Shown here: piece by piece, positions 26,714-37,150 of the stretch
Numbering within the stretch: the first letter of the stretch is position 1
Layout: every line of letters starts with the position of its first letter
Virus record (IMG/VR): IMGVR_UViG_3300047552_001845
Coordinates: 1-44,678 of that record
Source of the DNA: a virus
Length of the DNA stretch: 44,678 nt
Reading direction: 5' to 3' (one strand)
Notes under the pieces: model-generated
The model's input: only the letters and a program-made list of their open reading frames with translations
Databases searched by the model: none
Told to the model about the DNA's origin: nothing
Program-made: the position numbers and the translations under genes

Positions 26714-27610
26714 ATGACGACAAAATCAACCTCCCTAACAACTACCAAAGAGACTTCCACTTCTCCCCTATCTCCATCATCGAGCCTAAGCGGCGCCCTT
26801 CTTAACCAGCGCTCCCTAACAGCACCAGCAGCTTTGGCTGCGCGTCGTGCCTCCCTCTTAGACAACATTAGCTCATCCTCTGACTATGATGAAATCTATG
26901 AGAAGCTATCAGTGGTGAAGCGTAACCGTCTCCATCGCAAGCTCGATACGTTACAGTTTAATGGCGCCGCCTCATCCGCCCTCATTTGTCTCGGCCCCTC
27001 TAAATGTCCCTTCTTTCACTCATGCCCACTAGGTGACGGCATAGACAGCACTGGCCGCCCCCTCTACGATACCGAAGCCGTCTTTCCCCTCTCCAAGCCC
27101 TGCATAGTGGAAAACACATTCATTGAGCAACGTCTCTACCATTATATGGAAGAATTTAACGTAGATCCCAATCACCTTAGCGAAGTCGCTCTCCTTAATG
27201 ACCTCATCACTTGCGACAACTACAAGAATAGAGCACTTATGATATTGGCTATTGGAGATCGACAGAACCAGGGGCGCGAACTATCAACCATCCACGATAT
27301 CTTCTCTGATAAAGGTACTGTTAGTGATCCAGTTAGTTCTGAGATGCGCGATCATCCCTTATTAGCTCGTATCGATAAACTAGATCAGAAACGTATTGTT
27401 ATTCTTGAACAACTCAATGCAACAAGAAAGGCAAAGCTAGCTGTTGCTAAGGTCATTAGTGAAGAGAAAGTTACTAATGCTATGTTGGATCAACTACAGA
27501 AGGTTAAAGAGATTTTGGCGCGCGACGTTAGTGATAATAATGCCGATTCCACTACCACTAGTGGTGGCTCTTCCTCTAAGAGTCCAGTCACTATGATCGA
27601 GCTAGACTAA
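26714..27610 (+). CDS. hypothetical Cys-containing protein, possibly terminase-associated
   Basis: A 298-residue protein behind GGAGTAA. The first 50 residues are Ser/Thr-rich. The centre holds CLGPSKCPFFHSCPLG and SKPCIVEN, a four- to five-Cys set that could bind zinc or an iron-sulfur cluster. The second half is a long charged coiled coil (DKLDQKRIVILEQLNATRKA). It precedes the nuclease and terL genes, where a small terminase subunit is often encoded, but no DNA-binding motif is evident. That assignment is speculative. Confidence 0.55.
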   Translation: MTTKSTSLTTTKETSTSPLSPSSSLSGALLNQRSLTAPAALAARRASLLDNISSSSDYDEIYEKLSVVKRNRLHRKLDTLQFNGAASSALICLGPSKCPFFHSCPLGDGIDSTGRPLYDTEAVFPLSKPCIVENTFIEQRLYHYMEEFNVDPNHLSEVALLNDLITCDNYKNRALMILAIGDRQNQGRELSTIHDIFSDKGTVSDPVSSEMRDHPLLARIDKLDQKRIVILEQLNATRKAKLAVAKVISEEKVTNAMLDQLQKVKEILARDVSDNNADSTTTSGGSSSKSPVTMIELD

Positions 27611-27666
27611 GGCGGATCTAAGACACTCCTCCCTTTTTCCCTTTTTCCCCTAACCGGAGCATAACC

Positions 27667-30600
27667 GTGTCAATCTATAACGACCGTATAAGGAAACAGA
27701 GAGAACAGCGGCGTCAGCTATTAGCCTACTACTGGCACGGTTCGCACTATTGGAAAGGCCACGACCCATCTAAGGGCAAGTCTCTCTTCAGTACTGAACT
27801 GCCCCTCCCGGAGCCTTCTCTCAAATTAGCAGAACGTATGTTTGGGAAAGATCCAGATATCTTCCCAATCACTAACTTTCTATCGCCTCACCAAAGTAAG
27901 GCTAGTGCCGCCAAAGCGACCTCCCTACTAAAGGCGTCGGGCTTTCTAGATATTGAGACAACAGCACTGGAACGTCTTGCTCCCATCCACCAAGTAGCAG
28001 CTCTATTCCCTGGCGCCAAATCCGTTCCCTACTACGAAGCCGTTCCCATTCCCTTTACCAGCTCACAATTTTCAAAGTATCCAGGTAGATCTCTAGCGCC
28101 ACCACCTTCCCTAAGCCGCGATACGGATCTTGGCTCAGTGAGAATATTCGGATCATGGAATCAAGCCTTCGAGGGCTCCGATAGAGCATTTCACTCTAAA
28201 GGAATCAAGGCAACAAGACTTAAACAACGTAAGTTCGAGTTTAGAGACGAGTACATAACCGATCTCTCCAACGCCCCCACCATTAATAGAATCAGAGACA
28301 CAACTCCATTAGGCGCCCTCAATGACATATTTGCCATAATGGAAAAAGAAGACCGCCCTATTATGTGGATCGCCAACGCTCAGTTCGAAGCGGGCCAGTT
28401 CAACGCACAGCTTCGTCTCAATTATCAGGCCGTAGCTAGAGAGATGCGAAGGCTAATGGAAGAAGACAATAAGTTCTTAGCAAAGAATCCGCACGCTCGC
28501 CCTCCTAACGAAGCCCACATTAACCGACTAGCAATCATCCTGGGGCAAGAATCGTACGGTGAAAAGCTTCCAACTCTTATGGGACATCAAGGCCACTACA
28601 GTGCTAAAGGCAGCGGGCGCATTAACGACTTCCTATATGTAAATCATCCAGAAGTTCTTAGGGCGCGCAACGTCGCTCAATTCACCAACGACTGGTCACC
28701 AGTTCTAAAAGCCATAGAAGAAATAGACGTAGAGAAGCTACGAGCTACTGGTGGAAAGATCATCCTAGATCCGTTCGACATTATTAAAGGCGTAACATCT
28801 AAAGCCTCTAATATTTTGGCGGCCAACGCTTATGATACGGAAGCTCTACGTGCCGTCACTAGAGGTATCAGCTTAGACTTCTTGGCATCTTCTCTCTTTA
28901 ACACATCAGAGACTCACTTTGGTTTGGAAGACAACTATCTGACTGCTAAAATCGTACCTGAATTTCTGTCCATGAGTGAGGAGCTAGACTCAGTACAAGA
29001 GAAGCTAAAAGCGGCCTCTGCTGGCAGAAGTACTCCAGCACGCATTTCCGATATTAGTCTTTCAGACGGGGAAAGAAGAGCCATTGAGAACGTACTCAAA
29101 ATGGGCGAGATCAAGAAACTCACTAACCCAGAATACGTTAAAGGAGCCATAGATTCAGTTCTATCATCAGAACTAAAGGCCCGCATTGAGGGGCGTACGT
29201 TTGCCCACTATGGTAGAGGTCCCTTTCGTACGGAGTGGTCTGTCAAAGAACTCTACGATCCCTCCTATAATAAAGGAGATAAACTACGTCCTGAGAGGCG
29301 GATGGTTCCCGTAGTCGCTTCTGATTCAATCATCTATAGGGAAAAAGAAGAAGCTATCAAAGCCATACGTAATATACCTGGGAACGAGCAAGTAACAGAA
29401 GAACAGCTATTTAAGATGTACGAAGAAAGAAAAAGGGATATTAGTGATCGGCGCGACACTATCCCTGCAACCTATCAGAAGAATAGTGGCTTCGATACGG
29501 TAACCAGGACAGAAGAAGAGCGGATGTTAATTCTTCTAGAAAGGGAGAGGGAACAGAAAGGCATCGAAAGACGCAATCTAGTAAAAGACAACATACAGGC
29601 TATTAATGAAGCCGCCTCCATAGACAAGTTGAAGCAGCTTGAGAGGCCGCACCCAGTACCAGTGCCGCCATTTCCTCAACCTAAACTCAGTTCCGGCCCT
29701 GATAGAATTACTCAGTTCTTTGATGACAATCCTTCACTTAAGAGACCAGACCCCGCGCTACTCCAACAGTACCGTGATTGGCTGGTTAACGAACACGAAC
29801 CAAAAGCTCGCTCTCTCTGGAAACCTTTAGAGGAACCTGAGGGACCTCCCACCTATAGAGATGCAATAGTTAAAGCGGCGCAAGCCGCACAAGCTCCTCC
29901 TCCCAAAGTACAATCGGATCTATTTGAGAGGGCGGCTACAGTAGCTAAAGGCTCTAAATGGGCACAAGCAAAGGGAAAAGGCATTATGGCTTTGATGGGC
30001 GCCTCCATATTTGTGAAAGGAATGGCCGCCCTTAACGACATGGCTAATGAAAAGCCATACGACCCGCGCTTCAATTACGATACGTTGGGACTAAGCCAAG
30101 AACGTCTCGATGAACAGGAGACAGAAGCACTCAACGTAGAGGAAAATCAGCTAGAGATGGGAGTCCCTGACGGTATGGACGAAAAAGGTATCGGCGCGAC
30201 TAGTAGAAAGGCCGTCACCGACTTCGGTTCTCCATACCGTATAGAGGAAAAACAGGAAGATCTGCCCTCCTTTAAAACAATCGCACTCACTTATAAGGAA
30301 AAAGTGAAGCAGGGAATGATAGAGTATGTGGCTAACTTTGAAAGAGCCACTGGCGCTCAGCCTGTTTTCTTTGAAGGAATGCGCGTTGACCAGCGAATTG
30401 TTGATTTCCAGTACTCGATGCTCAACACTCCTTTCAAAAAACAGCAAATAGCAGCTCTTATGAGTGCAGAAACAGAGCAGTCTTTGGCAGCAACCTACTT
30501 TATGGAGAAGGACCAAGTAGAAACCGTAGAGCCGGGAGCCCTATCAGGACAAGGTATATCATTTAATAGAAGCCTTTACTCGTACAAAGTACAGTCTAAG

Positions 30601-31593
30601 AGAGAAATAGAGATAGAAGACGCAGATACTGTCTTAATACGTAATGGACCCAACAATCAGGCGGCATCTTTCCGTCTTTCTGGCATCGATGCACCTGAAA
30701 TTGGACACAAAGGCGAAGCTATTAGTTCATTACGCTTTGAACAGAACCAGCCTTTTGGAGAAGAGGGCCGCCAGCGCCTCCAACAAATAGTTAGAGAAGC
30801 AAGCGACGTACGAATTGTCTACGATCCTCGCCAAGAAACTTATGGACGTGCACTTGGTGTCCTTATGGCGGATGGAGTTAACGTAAACCAGCAGCTAGTC
30901 AAAGAAGGCTGGGTAAAAGCACTACCATTCGGTGAAAAAGAAGACGAACTCATTGATAGAGAGTCTATAGCGGCTGCAGAAAATACTGCCTATGCAAGAC
31001 AAATAGGTATGTGGCAGTCTGATTTCTGGCGCACAGAGAAGCAATTATCGAGCGCTTCTTACCGTATGACCAATAACACGCTTACTCGTCTCGACAAGCT
31101 AGCTCCCTCTAACACATTAGGAGCGGCTTTTACTCTTATGCAAGCAAGAGAGACCGATAGCAACGCTTATCAAGAAGCCTATAATCCTTTAAAGAGAAGA
31201 TTAGCAGCCATGGGAGTTAAGAAGCCGCCATTTAAAGAGAGAGTTTGGCGCCCCTCCTATTATGGTGATGGCGAATTCAGTAGCAGTATTAGGGATAAGC
31301 CGCCCCCAGAATCCACCCCCTCTTATGGCCTTACTAACGCCAATAGACTACAAGGAAGCAAAAGTACATCACTCATACAAAGCTCGCTAATAGACTCAAG
31401 CACGTACTCAAACTCTATCTATTCCTATAGGAAACAAAATATCCTTAGTAGATTTGAGCCGCGTCCGCCACCACGCAATCAGCAGCCGCAATCCTACAAT
31501 CACGAAAAGCAGCGTGACTTTCACCGTGCTGGGCAGCAAACATCTCTAAATGTCACACAATTTCAAAATAGCCATCTGATGATGGGCGGCTAA
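27667..31593 (+). CDS. dual-nuclease protein: DEDDh exonuclease-like plus SNase-like domains
   Basis: 1308 residues, GTG start behind CCGGAGC. N-terminal domain: GFLDIETTAL (D95, E97) fits motif ExoI of DnaQ/RNase T exonucleases. WIANAQFEAGQF (N237, F240, E241) resembles ExoII, with Glu in place of the usual Asp, and THFGLEDNYLTAKI (H417, D422) fits ExoIII. C-terminal domain, about residues 975-1125: staphylococcal-nuclease fold with DADT (D987), RLSGIDAPE (R1003, D1008, E1011) and YGRALG (R1061), that is, the full catalytic set equivalent to D21, R35, D40, E43 and R87. Between them lie long charged helices and a short hydrophobic stretch near residue 780. The gene sits in the late module just before terL, so a virion-injected or packaging-linked nuclease is likely (inference). 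Confidence 0.7.
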   Translation: MSIYNDRIRKQREQRRQLLAYYWHGSHYWKGHDPSKGKSLFSTELPLPEPSLKLAERMFGKDPDIFPITNFLSPHQSKASAAKATSLLKASGFLDIETTALERLAPIHQVAALFPGAKSVPYYEAVPIPFTSSQFSKYPGRSLAPPPSLSRDTDLGSVRIFGSWNQAFEGSDRAFHSKGIKATRLKQRKFEFRDEYITDLSNAPTINRIRDTTPLGALNDIFAIMEKEDRPIMWIANAQFEAGQFNAQLRLNYQAVAREMRRLMEEDNKFLAKNPHARPPNEAHINRLAIILGQESYGEKLPTLMGHQGHYSAKGSGRINDFLYVNHPEVLRARNVAQFTNDWSPVLKAIEEIDVEKLRATGGKIILDPFDIIKGVTSKASNILAANAYDTEALRAVTRGISLDFLASSLFNTSETHFGLEDNYLTAKIVPEFLSMSEELDSVQEKLKAASAGRSTPARISDISLSDGERRAIENVLKMGEIKKLTNPEYVKGAIDSVLSSELKARIEGRTFAHYGRGPFRTEWSVKELYDPSYNKGDKLRPERRMVPVVASDSIIYREKEEAIKAIRNIPGNEQVTEEQLFKMYEERKRDISDRRDTIPATYQKNSGFDTVTRTEEERMLILLEREREQKGIERRNLVKDNIQAINEAASIDKLKQLERPHPVPVPPFPQPKLSSGPDRITQFFDDNPSLKRPDPALLQQYRDWLVNEHEPKARSLWKPLEEPEGPPTYRDAIVKAAQAAQAPPPKVQSDLFERAATVAKGSKWAQAKGKGIMALMGASIFVKGMAALNDMANEKPYDPRFNYDTLGLSQERLDEQETEALNVEENQLEMGVPDGMDEKGIGATSRKAVTDFGSPYRIEEKQEDLPSFKTIALTYKEKVKQGMIEYVANFERATGAQPVFFEGMRVDQRIVDFQYSMLNTPFKKQQIAALMSAETEQSLAATYFMEKDQVETVEPGALSGQGISFNRSLYSYKVQSKREIEIEDADTVLIRNGPNNQAASFRLSGIDAPEIGHKGEAISSLRFEQNQPFGEEGRQRLQQIVREASDVRIVYDPRQETYGRALGVLMADGVNVNQQLVKEGWVKALPFGEKEDELIDRESIAAAENTAYARQIGMWQSDFWRTEKQLSSASYRMTNNTLTRLDKLAPSNTLGAAFTLMQARETDSNAYQEAYNPLKRRLAAMGVKKPPFKERVWRPSYYGDGEFSSSIRDKPPPESTPSYGLTNANRLQGSKSTSLIQSSLIDSSTYSNSIYSYRKQNILSRFEPRPPPRNQQPQSYNHEKQRDFHRAGQQTSLNVTQFQNSHLMMGG

Positions 31594-31614
31594 TATAGAG
31601 GCAAAAGTAATATA

Positions 31615-32544
31615 ATGGATATTAATTCAAGCCAATTTGAAGCAAAAATCTTAGATTTCGGTTGGGACTCAATTCCTAAATTCTTCAACGAAAGCGGCGC
31701 AACCTCTTACTTCGGTAAAGGTATAGGAGAGTCCTTCGGTATTAATGCCCTACACGGAGAACCGAACATATATACGGGTTGGGGAAGACGTTACGACTTT
31801 ACAGAAGCTCTCTCCCATACGAAAGTAACAACTACTCATTTAGGTAGTGGTAGCGCCGCCAGGTGGTCATACGGTACTTCTGCTCTTCAGGGCGGTAGTA
31901 CGTTGTTCTTCCTATACCAAGGACTAGCAAACGAAGGTTTACTTGGATTAGGAAAAGCCGCCCTGAGTGAACTCGTTTCTAGCTCCGCACAAGCTCACGT
32001 AGGTGGGTTATTGGCTGAGAAAGCAGCAGCAACCGCAGCCTTAAGAGGAGCTGTAAGTGGCGCCACTAAAGGAGCTTCAGCTGCCAATCCACTAGTATGG
32101 GCGGGTTCAATACTTGGAGGTTTTGCTGGAGAAACGGTAGGAGGTATTATTGGTTTGCCGCAAGCTGGATGGACAGTGGGTACGGTTCTAGGCACTTACG
32201 GTGCTTACGGACTAGCAATGAATCCGGAACTATATCCAATAGCTGCTGGCGTAGCGGCTGTAGCCGGTACAGGCTACGCAGCATACAAGGGGGCAGAATT
32301 TGCCTTTAATGCATCATACGGTATTATGAAGAGAGGGCTAGAGCATCGCCGTCAAAAACTAACATCAATAGAGACTGCTGGCTCTACCGCCGCCTTCTTA
32401 AATAAAGGAGCCTTTACAATGCGCTCTAGAGCCGTGCAAGCAATAAACAAACACCAACTTAACGCAAGAAGCGCCCTTGGCCAAGAAGCAAACCTAAGTC
32501 ACTTTAATGCCTATAGACGCTATTCTTACAATCCAAATTATTAA
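31615..32544 (+). CDS. Gly/Ala-rich hydrophobic virion-type protein
   Basis: A 309-residue protein starting MDINSSQFEAKILDFG. From about residue 95 to 255 it is Ala/Gly-rich and hydrophobic, with glycine-zipper-like runs (GGFAGETVGGIIGLPQAGWT; AAGVAAVAGTGYAAYKGAEF). This looks membrane-active, as in injected internal virion proteins. The C-terminus is basic. It lies between the dual nuclease and terL. Function inferred from composition only. Confidence 0.55.
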   Translation: MDINSSQFEAKILDFGWDSIPKFFNESGATSYFGKGIGESFGINALHGEPNIYTGWGRRYDFTEALSHTKVTTTHLGSGSAARWSYGTSALQGGSTLFFLYQGLANEGLLGLGKAALSELVSSSAQAHVGGLLAEKAAATAALRGAVSGATKGASAANPLVWAGSILGGFAGETVGGIIGLPQAGWTVGTVLGTYGAYGLAMNPELYPIAAGVAAVAGTGYAAYKGAEFAFNASYGIMKRGLEHRRQKLTSIETAGSTAAFLNKGAFTMRSRAVQAINKHQLNARSALGQEANLSHFNAYRRYSYNPNY

Positions 32545-32562
32545 TAAGTAGGAAACAGTACC

Positions 32563-34917
32563 ATGGATAATAACTCATCTGTAGAGAGTCTCTACGAAAC
32601 TAATAAGTTCGGGGCCAAGTACGTCCGCTACGACAGGCGTCCGTCTCAAGAACTAATAGACCGCTACAAAGACAAGTACGGTATCAACACAGACTGTCAT
32701 AACATTTGCAAAGTCTGCCAAATAACCCATATCGACAAGTACAAGGAAACACTTGAACTAGAGAACGCTAAATTAGAGGCAGAAAACGGTAAAGGGCTGT
32801 CTAAATGGTTTAAGCCGAACTGCTCTTTCATCAAGGCGGGGCTCCCCAGCACCATTATTCAGCCGCGTCTAGACCAGTTGATAAAAGAAGGGATACCAGC
32901 GAAGCGCGCCAAAAGAATGATCTATCAAGCCATAGATCCAGTAAACTGGCTAGAGCTACTTATGGGTTTTGATGACGATACTCAACTCATAGAAGACATA
33001 GAGCGTCATTGGTACTTAAGGTGGTATCAGAAGGCCGCGATACGTTGTACGGCCAAAAGACAAGTTCTTAGAGCAGGCAGACGTACGGGCAAGTCCACTA
33101 CAGCAGCACTAAAAATTATAGATTGGGTTTTCAATCACAAAGTATTCGCCGCACGAGATGCTGACGGCGTTGAGAAGTTTACCGGCCCAAAGATCCTTAT
33201 CATCACGCCATTCCAAAGCCAAGTTACCACTATCTTCAGTGAAATAGAACGTCTTCTCTTAATCAACGAAACTCTAGTAAAAGAAGTAATTCAGACGGGC
33301 TCTAAGCTATTCAAACAGTCGCCGCCCCTAACAATGATTTTCCAAAACGGAGCCATTATAGAAGGTCACGTTACTGGAGCTAACGACAAAGAAGACGGTT
33401 CAGGAGGTGGTTCTATCCGAGGAAACTATGCTCACTTCATCTACATAGATGAACAAGACATGGTTCCCGAATACATTATGAAGAATGTTATTAAGCCGCT
33501 TCTCATGAGCCGCCCAACAACAGGTATGTTATGCTCTTCTACCCCTATAGGTAAAAAGGGTTCTTTCTACACAGAGTGCTTAGAAGATCCGAACTGGAAG
33601 GAATTCTATTTCCCAGGAACAGTCTTACCTCACTGGGATCTACAAGAGGAAGAAATCCTTCAAGAAGGTACTCAGGATAGCTTTAAAGCAGAGTACATGG
33701 CTCAGTTCAACGTAGATAGCTATGGAGCCTTTAAGAATAAAGACATTGTTGCCGCCCGCTCTAACTACAGGTATGAAGAAACTAATGATCCTGCTTGGTG
33801 GAATAAGGGAACGCCTTTCCGTACCAACTTCCATGCGTTCTCTGTCTGTATAGGCATTGACTGGAACAAGAACGTAGGAACAGAACTATCTGTTACTGGT
33901 TTTGATCCAAGAACTGGAGTCATCTACGTACTAGAGAACTACCTAATCGAACCTTCCGAGTACAGTGGAGAATCGTACAAAGACGCCGTCAGACAACTTA
34001 ATTATAAGTGGAAACCAAAGTACATCTATTGCGACGAAGGCTACGGCCACACGTTATTTGAAGATCTTCAATTAGATTCCATAGCAGCAGCAGCTAAAGG
34101 AAACTTCAAGTCGGACTTTGAAAAGAGCGTAGCAGAGTTAGGGCCGCGCCTAAGAAAAATCAACTTCTCTTCCAATATAGAGATATTCAATCCAGCTACT
34201 GGTACCTACGAGAAGAAGTACGCAAAGAACTTCCTAGTAGAGAACGCCATCTCTATATTCGAGCGCCGCAAAATACTATTCAGTGAAGAAGACAAGGTGC
34301 TCATCAAACAGTTGCAGAACTACGTACAGGTTTCCAAACACGATAATGGTAAAATCGTCTACGGTATGATTAACGAGCGTATCGGAGACCACCGACTAGA
34401 CGCGCTTATGCTATCGCTGGGAGGACTTGTACTAGAAGAAGGAGTGTTCTCATACAGCTCCTACAACAGAGGCTTTGAAGCGCAGCACGTACCCATGCAA
34501 AGCGAAGTAGATCCAGACCTCAATGCCTCCGATAATCTCATTATAGATGGAAAAGGACAGTTGGTGGGCTTTAAAAACCAAAACAACGTCTCTATTAAGG
34601 AAGGGCCTGACGGAAGCGCCTCTTTCCAATCAATCGTATTTGGTAAAGGGAAACGCTACAACCACGACGCGCCTAATAGCCGTCGTGAAATCAGTGGAAA
34701 GTCTTTATTTGGCCGCCGGTCAGAACTGCATGGAACCACACAAGAACCTTCTATATTTGAGAAGCTTGGTTTTGTGCACGTAGAGAACCATTCGAACCGC
34801 GACGACGTAGGAGAAGACCCATTGCCTGGATTCAGACCAGCTGTCTTTAGTCCTAATTCACCAGTTAAGGGCGCGAACCGACGCTCTTCACCAGATAAAG
34901 TAAGGAGAGGATTCTAA
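32563..34917 (+). CDS. terL: terminase large subunit
   Basis: 784 residues. Packaging ATPase domain: Walker A GRRTGKS (172-178) and Walker B YIDEQD (D296, E297). C-terminal RNase H-like nuclease domain: GIDWNKN (D433), YCDEGYGH (D491) and GDHRLDALML (D609, D613) supply the acidic triad. This motor cuts and pumps genomic DNA into the prohead through the portal. A long N-terminal part (about 1-165) with CHNICKVC could bind zinc and is unusual; the C-terminal 140 residues after the nuclease also extend past common TerL proteins. The start follows TAGGAAA. Confidence 0.93.
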   Translation: MDNNSSVESLYETNKFGAKYVRYDRRPSQELIDRYKDKYGINTDCHNICKVCQITHIDKYKETLELENAKLEAENGKGLSKWFKPNCSFIKAGLPSTIIQPRLDQLIKEGIPAKRAKRMIYQAIDPVNWLELLMGFDDDTQLIEDIERHWYLRWYQKAAIRCTAKRQVLRAGRRTGKSTTAALKIIDWVFNHKVFAARDADGVEKFTGPKILIITPFQSQVTTIFSEIERLLLINETLVKEVIQTGSKLFKQSPPLTMIFQNGAIIEGHVTGANDKEDGSGGGSIRGNYAHFIYIDEQDMVPEYIMKNVIKPLLMSRPTTGMLCSSTPIGKKGSFYTECLEDPNWKEFYFPGTVLPHWDLQEEEILQEGTQDSFKAEYMAQFNVDSYGAFKNKDIVAARSNYRYEETNDPAWWNKGTPFRTNFHAFSVCIGIDWNKNVGTELSVTGFDPRTGVIYVLENYLIEPSEYSGESYKDAVRQLNYKWKPKYIYCDEGYGHTLFEDLQLDSIAAAAKGNFKSDFEKSVAELGPRLRKINFSSNIEIFNPATGTYEKKYAKNFLVENAISIFERRKILFSEEDKVLIKQLQNYVQVSKHDNGKIVYGMINERIGDHRLDALMLSLGGLVLEEGVFSYSSYNRGFEAQHVPMQSEVDPDLNASDNLIIDGKGQLVGFKNQNNVSIKEGPDGSASFQSIVFGKGKRYNHDAPNSRREISGKSLFGRRSELHGTTQEPSIFEKLGFVHVENHSNRDDVGEDPLPGFRPAVFSPNSPVKGANRRSSPDKVRRGF

Positions 34918-34919
34918 CT

Positions 34920-36731
34920 ATGTCATCTGATTTCATAGATAAACTATTCGTCCCTGGTTTCGGCAATCCTAAGACAGAAGGCCCTGGTCCTCACTTAACT
35001 CTAGAAGAAAGAAACAAATACTTAACTCTAGAAGAAAGAAACAAATTGCCGTTTGTTGGGGGAATAAATTCAACGTCCAGAAGGACCTTGTTCTACGATT
35101 CAGCACCTACAAGAATTGTAGAACCGATAGCGACGCCAAAAGAACCGTCGCCCATCGAACATATCAACCGCATTAAAGAAGAACAAAAAATAGAAGAGTG
35201 GAAAAAGAAAAATCCGGGCCAAGACGTTCCTCTAGACGATATCAGAGAAGAGCTAAGAGCTGGCAAAGGACGAGATCCAATTATTAATATAAGAGACAAA
35301 GCTCGAAAGCTAATGGAGCAAGAAGGTATTTCAAGAGATGAAGCACTAGACCGAATCCTTTTAGATCCTAGAGACAGAAATTTCAAACCTAGTTCTTTAG
35401 ACGATTTAGTTGTTAGTCGTTTCGACGAAGTACAAAACTTAGCAAAGAAAGAAAATATTACTAGGGGAGAGGCACTTAATCGTGTAGAAACTAAAAGAAA
35501 CAAAGCGCCCAAAAAAGGAAAGCTTCCAAAGATAGAATCACTACCAGACGAAGCGATAAGTCCGCTATTTTCTGTAGACTACCCAAAGCGTCCAACAATA
35601 GACGCAAAGCAAATGGGAAGATTTAAAGGAGTCAGGAAATACAACCACTACAATGAGAACGTAGATTGGGGCCGTGGCGCAGATACTAGCGCACCAAACA
35701 TAAAAAGTGCTAAGTACGGCCCTCCTACATTAGACGAAATTATAGAGAGAAGAAATCTATTAAGAGACTCAAAGGAAAGCGATCCCAAGCAATTTAGAAA
35801 CCAAGACGCTAATAAAATACAGATCACGCCCGACAGAACCACCAAAGAGACTTCCTCATTTATGAGTAAAGGTAAGAAGGTCTCACAAGTAGAGAAGCTC
35901 TCCTTTGACGAACGCGTAGCCAGAAACAAACGCAACACGTGGAAGAAGTCATTCTCAGGTGGCGGTAGTCGCCTTCTTGCGGGTGCTATCGGGGGTGCTA
36001 TTGTCTCCTCATACATGTCAGACGGTAACAATGAGACAGGAAGGAAACCGGTTCTAGGAATAGGAGCTATGGCTGGTATAGGAGGAGCTGCGATCGGGAT
36101 GGCCTATTACGACCACGAGATCTACAACATCAATAAAGGATATAAGAACTACGCCATTGGCGTAGGTGAAACTGCGCAAGAGCAAGTTAAACTATCAAGA
36201 GTAAAAGAGGTTAAGAAGCCGACCACACTGGCCCCAGGATTTGAGCATGGACCTGCGGAGTGGTCTGATTACAACTACACTCCAGACAGACTGACAAACC
36301 CGCCGCCACATACGCGTCACAAAACCTCATCTTTAAACGATATGAAAGGCTTCCCGACTACAGAAGAGATGCGAGCGAATCCTCAAATATCTCAACCTAG
36401 AAAAGTAGACTCTGCTCTCGACATCGATCTCTATTCAATTAGGAATCCTAATGAAACTCTTGTTGGCGCAGCAAAAGCTGCAAAGTTACCACCACGAGGG
36501 GACCCAGCACATAATGTAAAAGTAGGAGCAGACTACAATGCCAACATCACAGCACGCGCTGCTCATACGCAAGCTAGAGCACACTTCAAGGAAGCTAGAG
36601 GTAAAGCTGCTATGGCTGCGACAGCACTAGGGGCGGCATCTACATTCATGATGGCTGGAGCTGTAGGTCTTTCTTTTAATGGCAATGACAAAAGCAGTGG
36701 TTACAACACGCACCGAGGCACGAGGATATAA
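34920..36731 (+). CDS. hypothetical virion-type protein, 603 residues
   Basis: Starts two bases after the terL stop behind AAGGAGAGG. The N-terminal half is charged and helical, with repeats of the kind RDKARKLMEQEGISRDEALD and KENITRGEALNRV. The C-terminal half has two Gly/Ala-rich hydrophobic stretches (LLAGAIGGAIVSSYM; IGAMAGIGGAAIGMAYY at about 350-395) and another near the end (AAMAATALGAASTFMM). The composition resembles the protein at 31615. Possibly an internal or injected virion component. A tandem 9-residue repeat lies near residue 25. Confidence 0.55.
   Translation: MSSDFIDKLFVPGFGNPKTEGPGPHLTLEERNKYLTLEERNKLPFVGGINSTSRRTLFYDSAPTRIVEPIATPKEPSPIEHINRIKEEQKIEEWKKKNPGQDVPLDDIREELRAGKGRDPIINIRDKARKLMEQEGISRDEALDRILLDPRDRNFKPSSLDDLVVSRFDEVQNLAKKENITRGEALNRVETKRNKAPKKGKLPKIESLPDEAISPLFSVDYPKRPTIDAKQMGRFKGVRKYNHYNENVDWGRGADTSAPNIKSAKYGPPTLDEIIERRNLLRDSKESDPKQFRNQDANKIQITPDRTTKETSSFMSKGKKVSQVEKLSFDERVARNKRNTWKKSFSGGGSRLLAGAIGGAIVSSYMSDGNNETGRKPVLGIGAMAGIGGAAIGMAYYDHEIYNINKGYKNYAIGVGETAQEQVKLSRVKEVKKPTTLAPGFEHGPAEWSDYNYTPDRLTNPPPHTRHKTSSLNDMKGFPTTEEMRANPQISQPRKVDSALDIDLYSIRNPNETLVGAAKAAKLPPRGDPAHNVKVGADYNANITARAAHTQARAHFKEARGKAAMAATALGAASTFMMAGAVGLSFNGNDKSSGYNTHRGTRI
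34993..35046. repeat. tandem 27-bp duplication
   Basis: Two identical adjacent copies (34993-35019, 35020-35046) encode YLTLEERNK-like units in frame. DNA identity suggests a recent slippage event. Confidence 0.85.
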
Positions 36732-36736
36732 TAATA

Positions 36737-37150
36737 ATGGCAATCAAACTATACGATGAAAACCTTAACGAGATTACCTCTATTAGAATAGTAGCTGATG
36801 GCGGCTTTGGAGACATACGTACAAAGCAAGTCTTTCTACGTAACGATTCAGCACTCCACTACTATACGGATATAGTGGCTAGCTTTGATAATGCCGCCTA
36901 CAGTAGCGGATTTATGAGAGACGGCTACAGCATTAAAATAGTGGCTATGGAAAGCCAACCAACTATGGAGCAGTGGGATTTGATTGGGCCCGGCGAACCT
37001 ACTCCCATACCTGATATTGGTGAACTAGGTGCGGCAGATACTGCCAATTACACGTCAGTATACGTACTTTTCGGAGTACCTGCTGGGCAACCAGTTAGTC
37101 TTATTACAGACGTATCACTGGTTCTTAGCTACATAGAGAGGCTAGCGTAA
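36737..37150 (+). CDS. hypothetical virion structural protein, 137 residues
   Basis: MAIKLYDENLNEITSIRIVA, beta-rich throughout (VFLRNDSALHYYTDIVASF; VYVLFGVPAGQPVSLITDV). It looks like a small beta-sandwich typical of head-decoration or connector proteins. Position between terL and portal supports a virion role. RBS GAGG, close to the start. Confidence 0.55.
   Translation: MAIKLYDENLNEITSIRIVADGGFGDIRTKQVFLRNDSALHYYTDIVASFDNAAYSSGFMRDGYSIKIVAMESQPTMEQWDLIGPGEPTPIPDIGELGAADTANYTSVYVLFGVPAGQPVSLITDVSLVLSYIERLA

Noticed and set aside
29266-29285. Extra copy of the recurring element inside the dual-nuclease gene
   Set aside because: CCTCCTATAATAAAGG looks similar, but the spacing differs, it lies in the middle of a well-supported gene, and no minus-strand unit follows.
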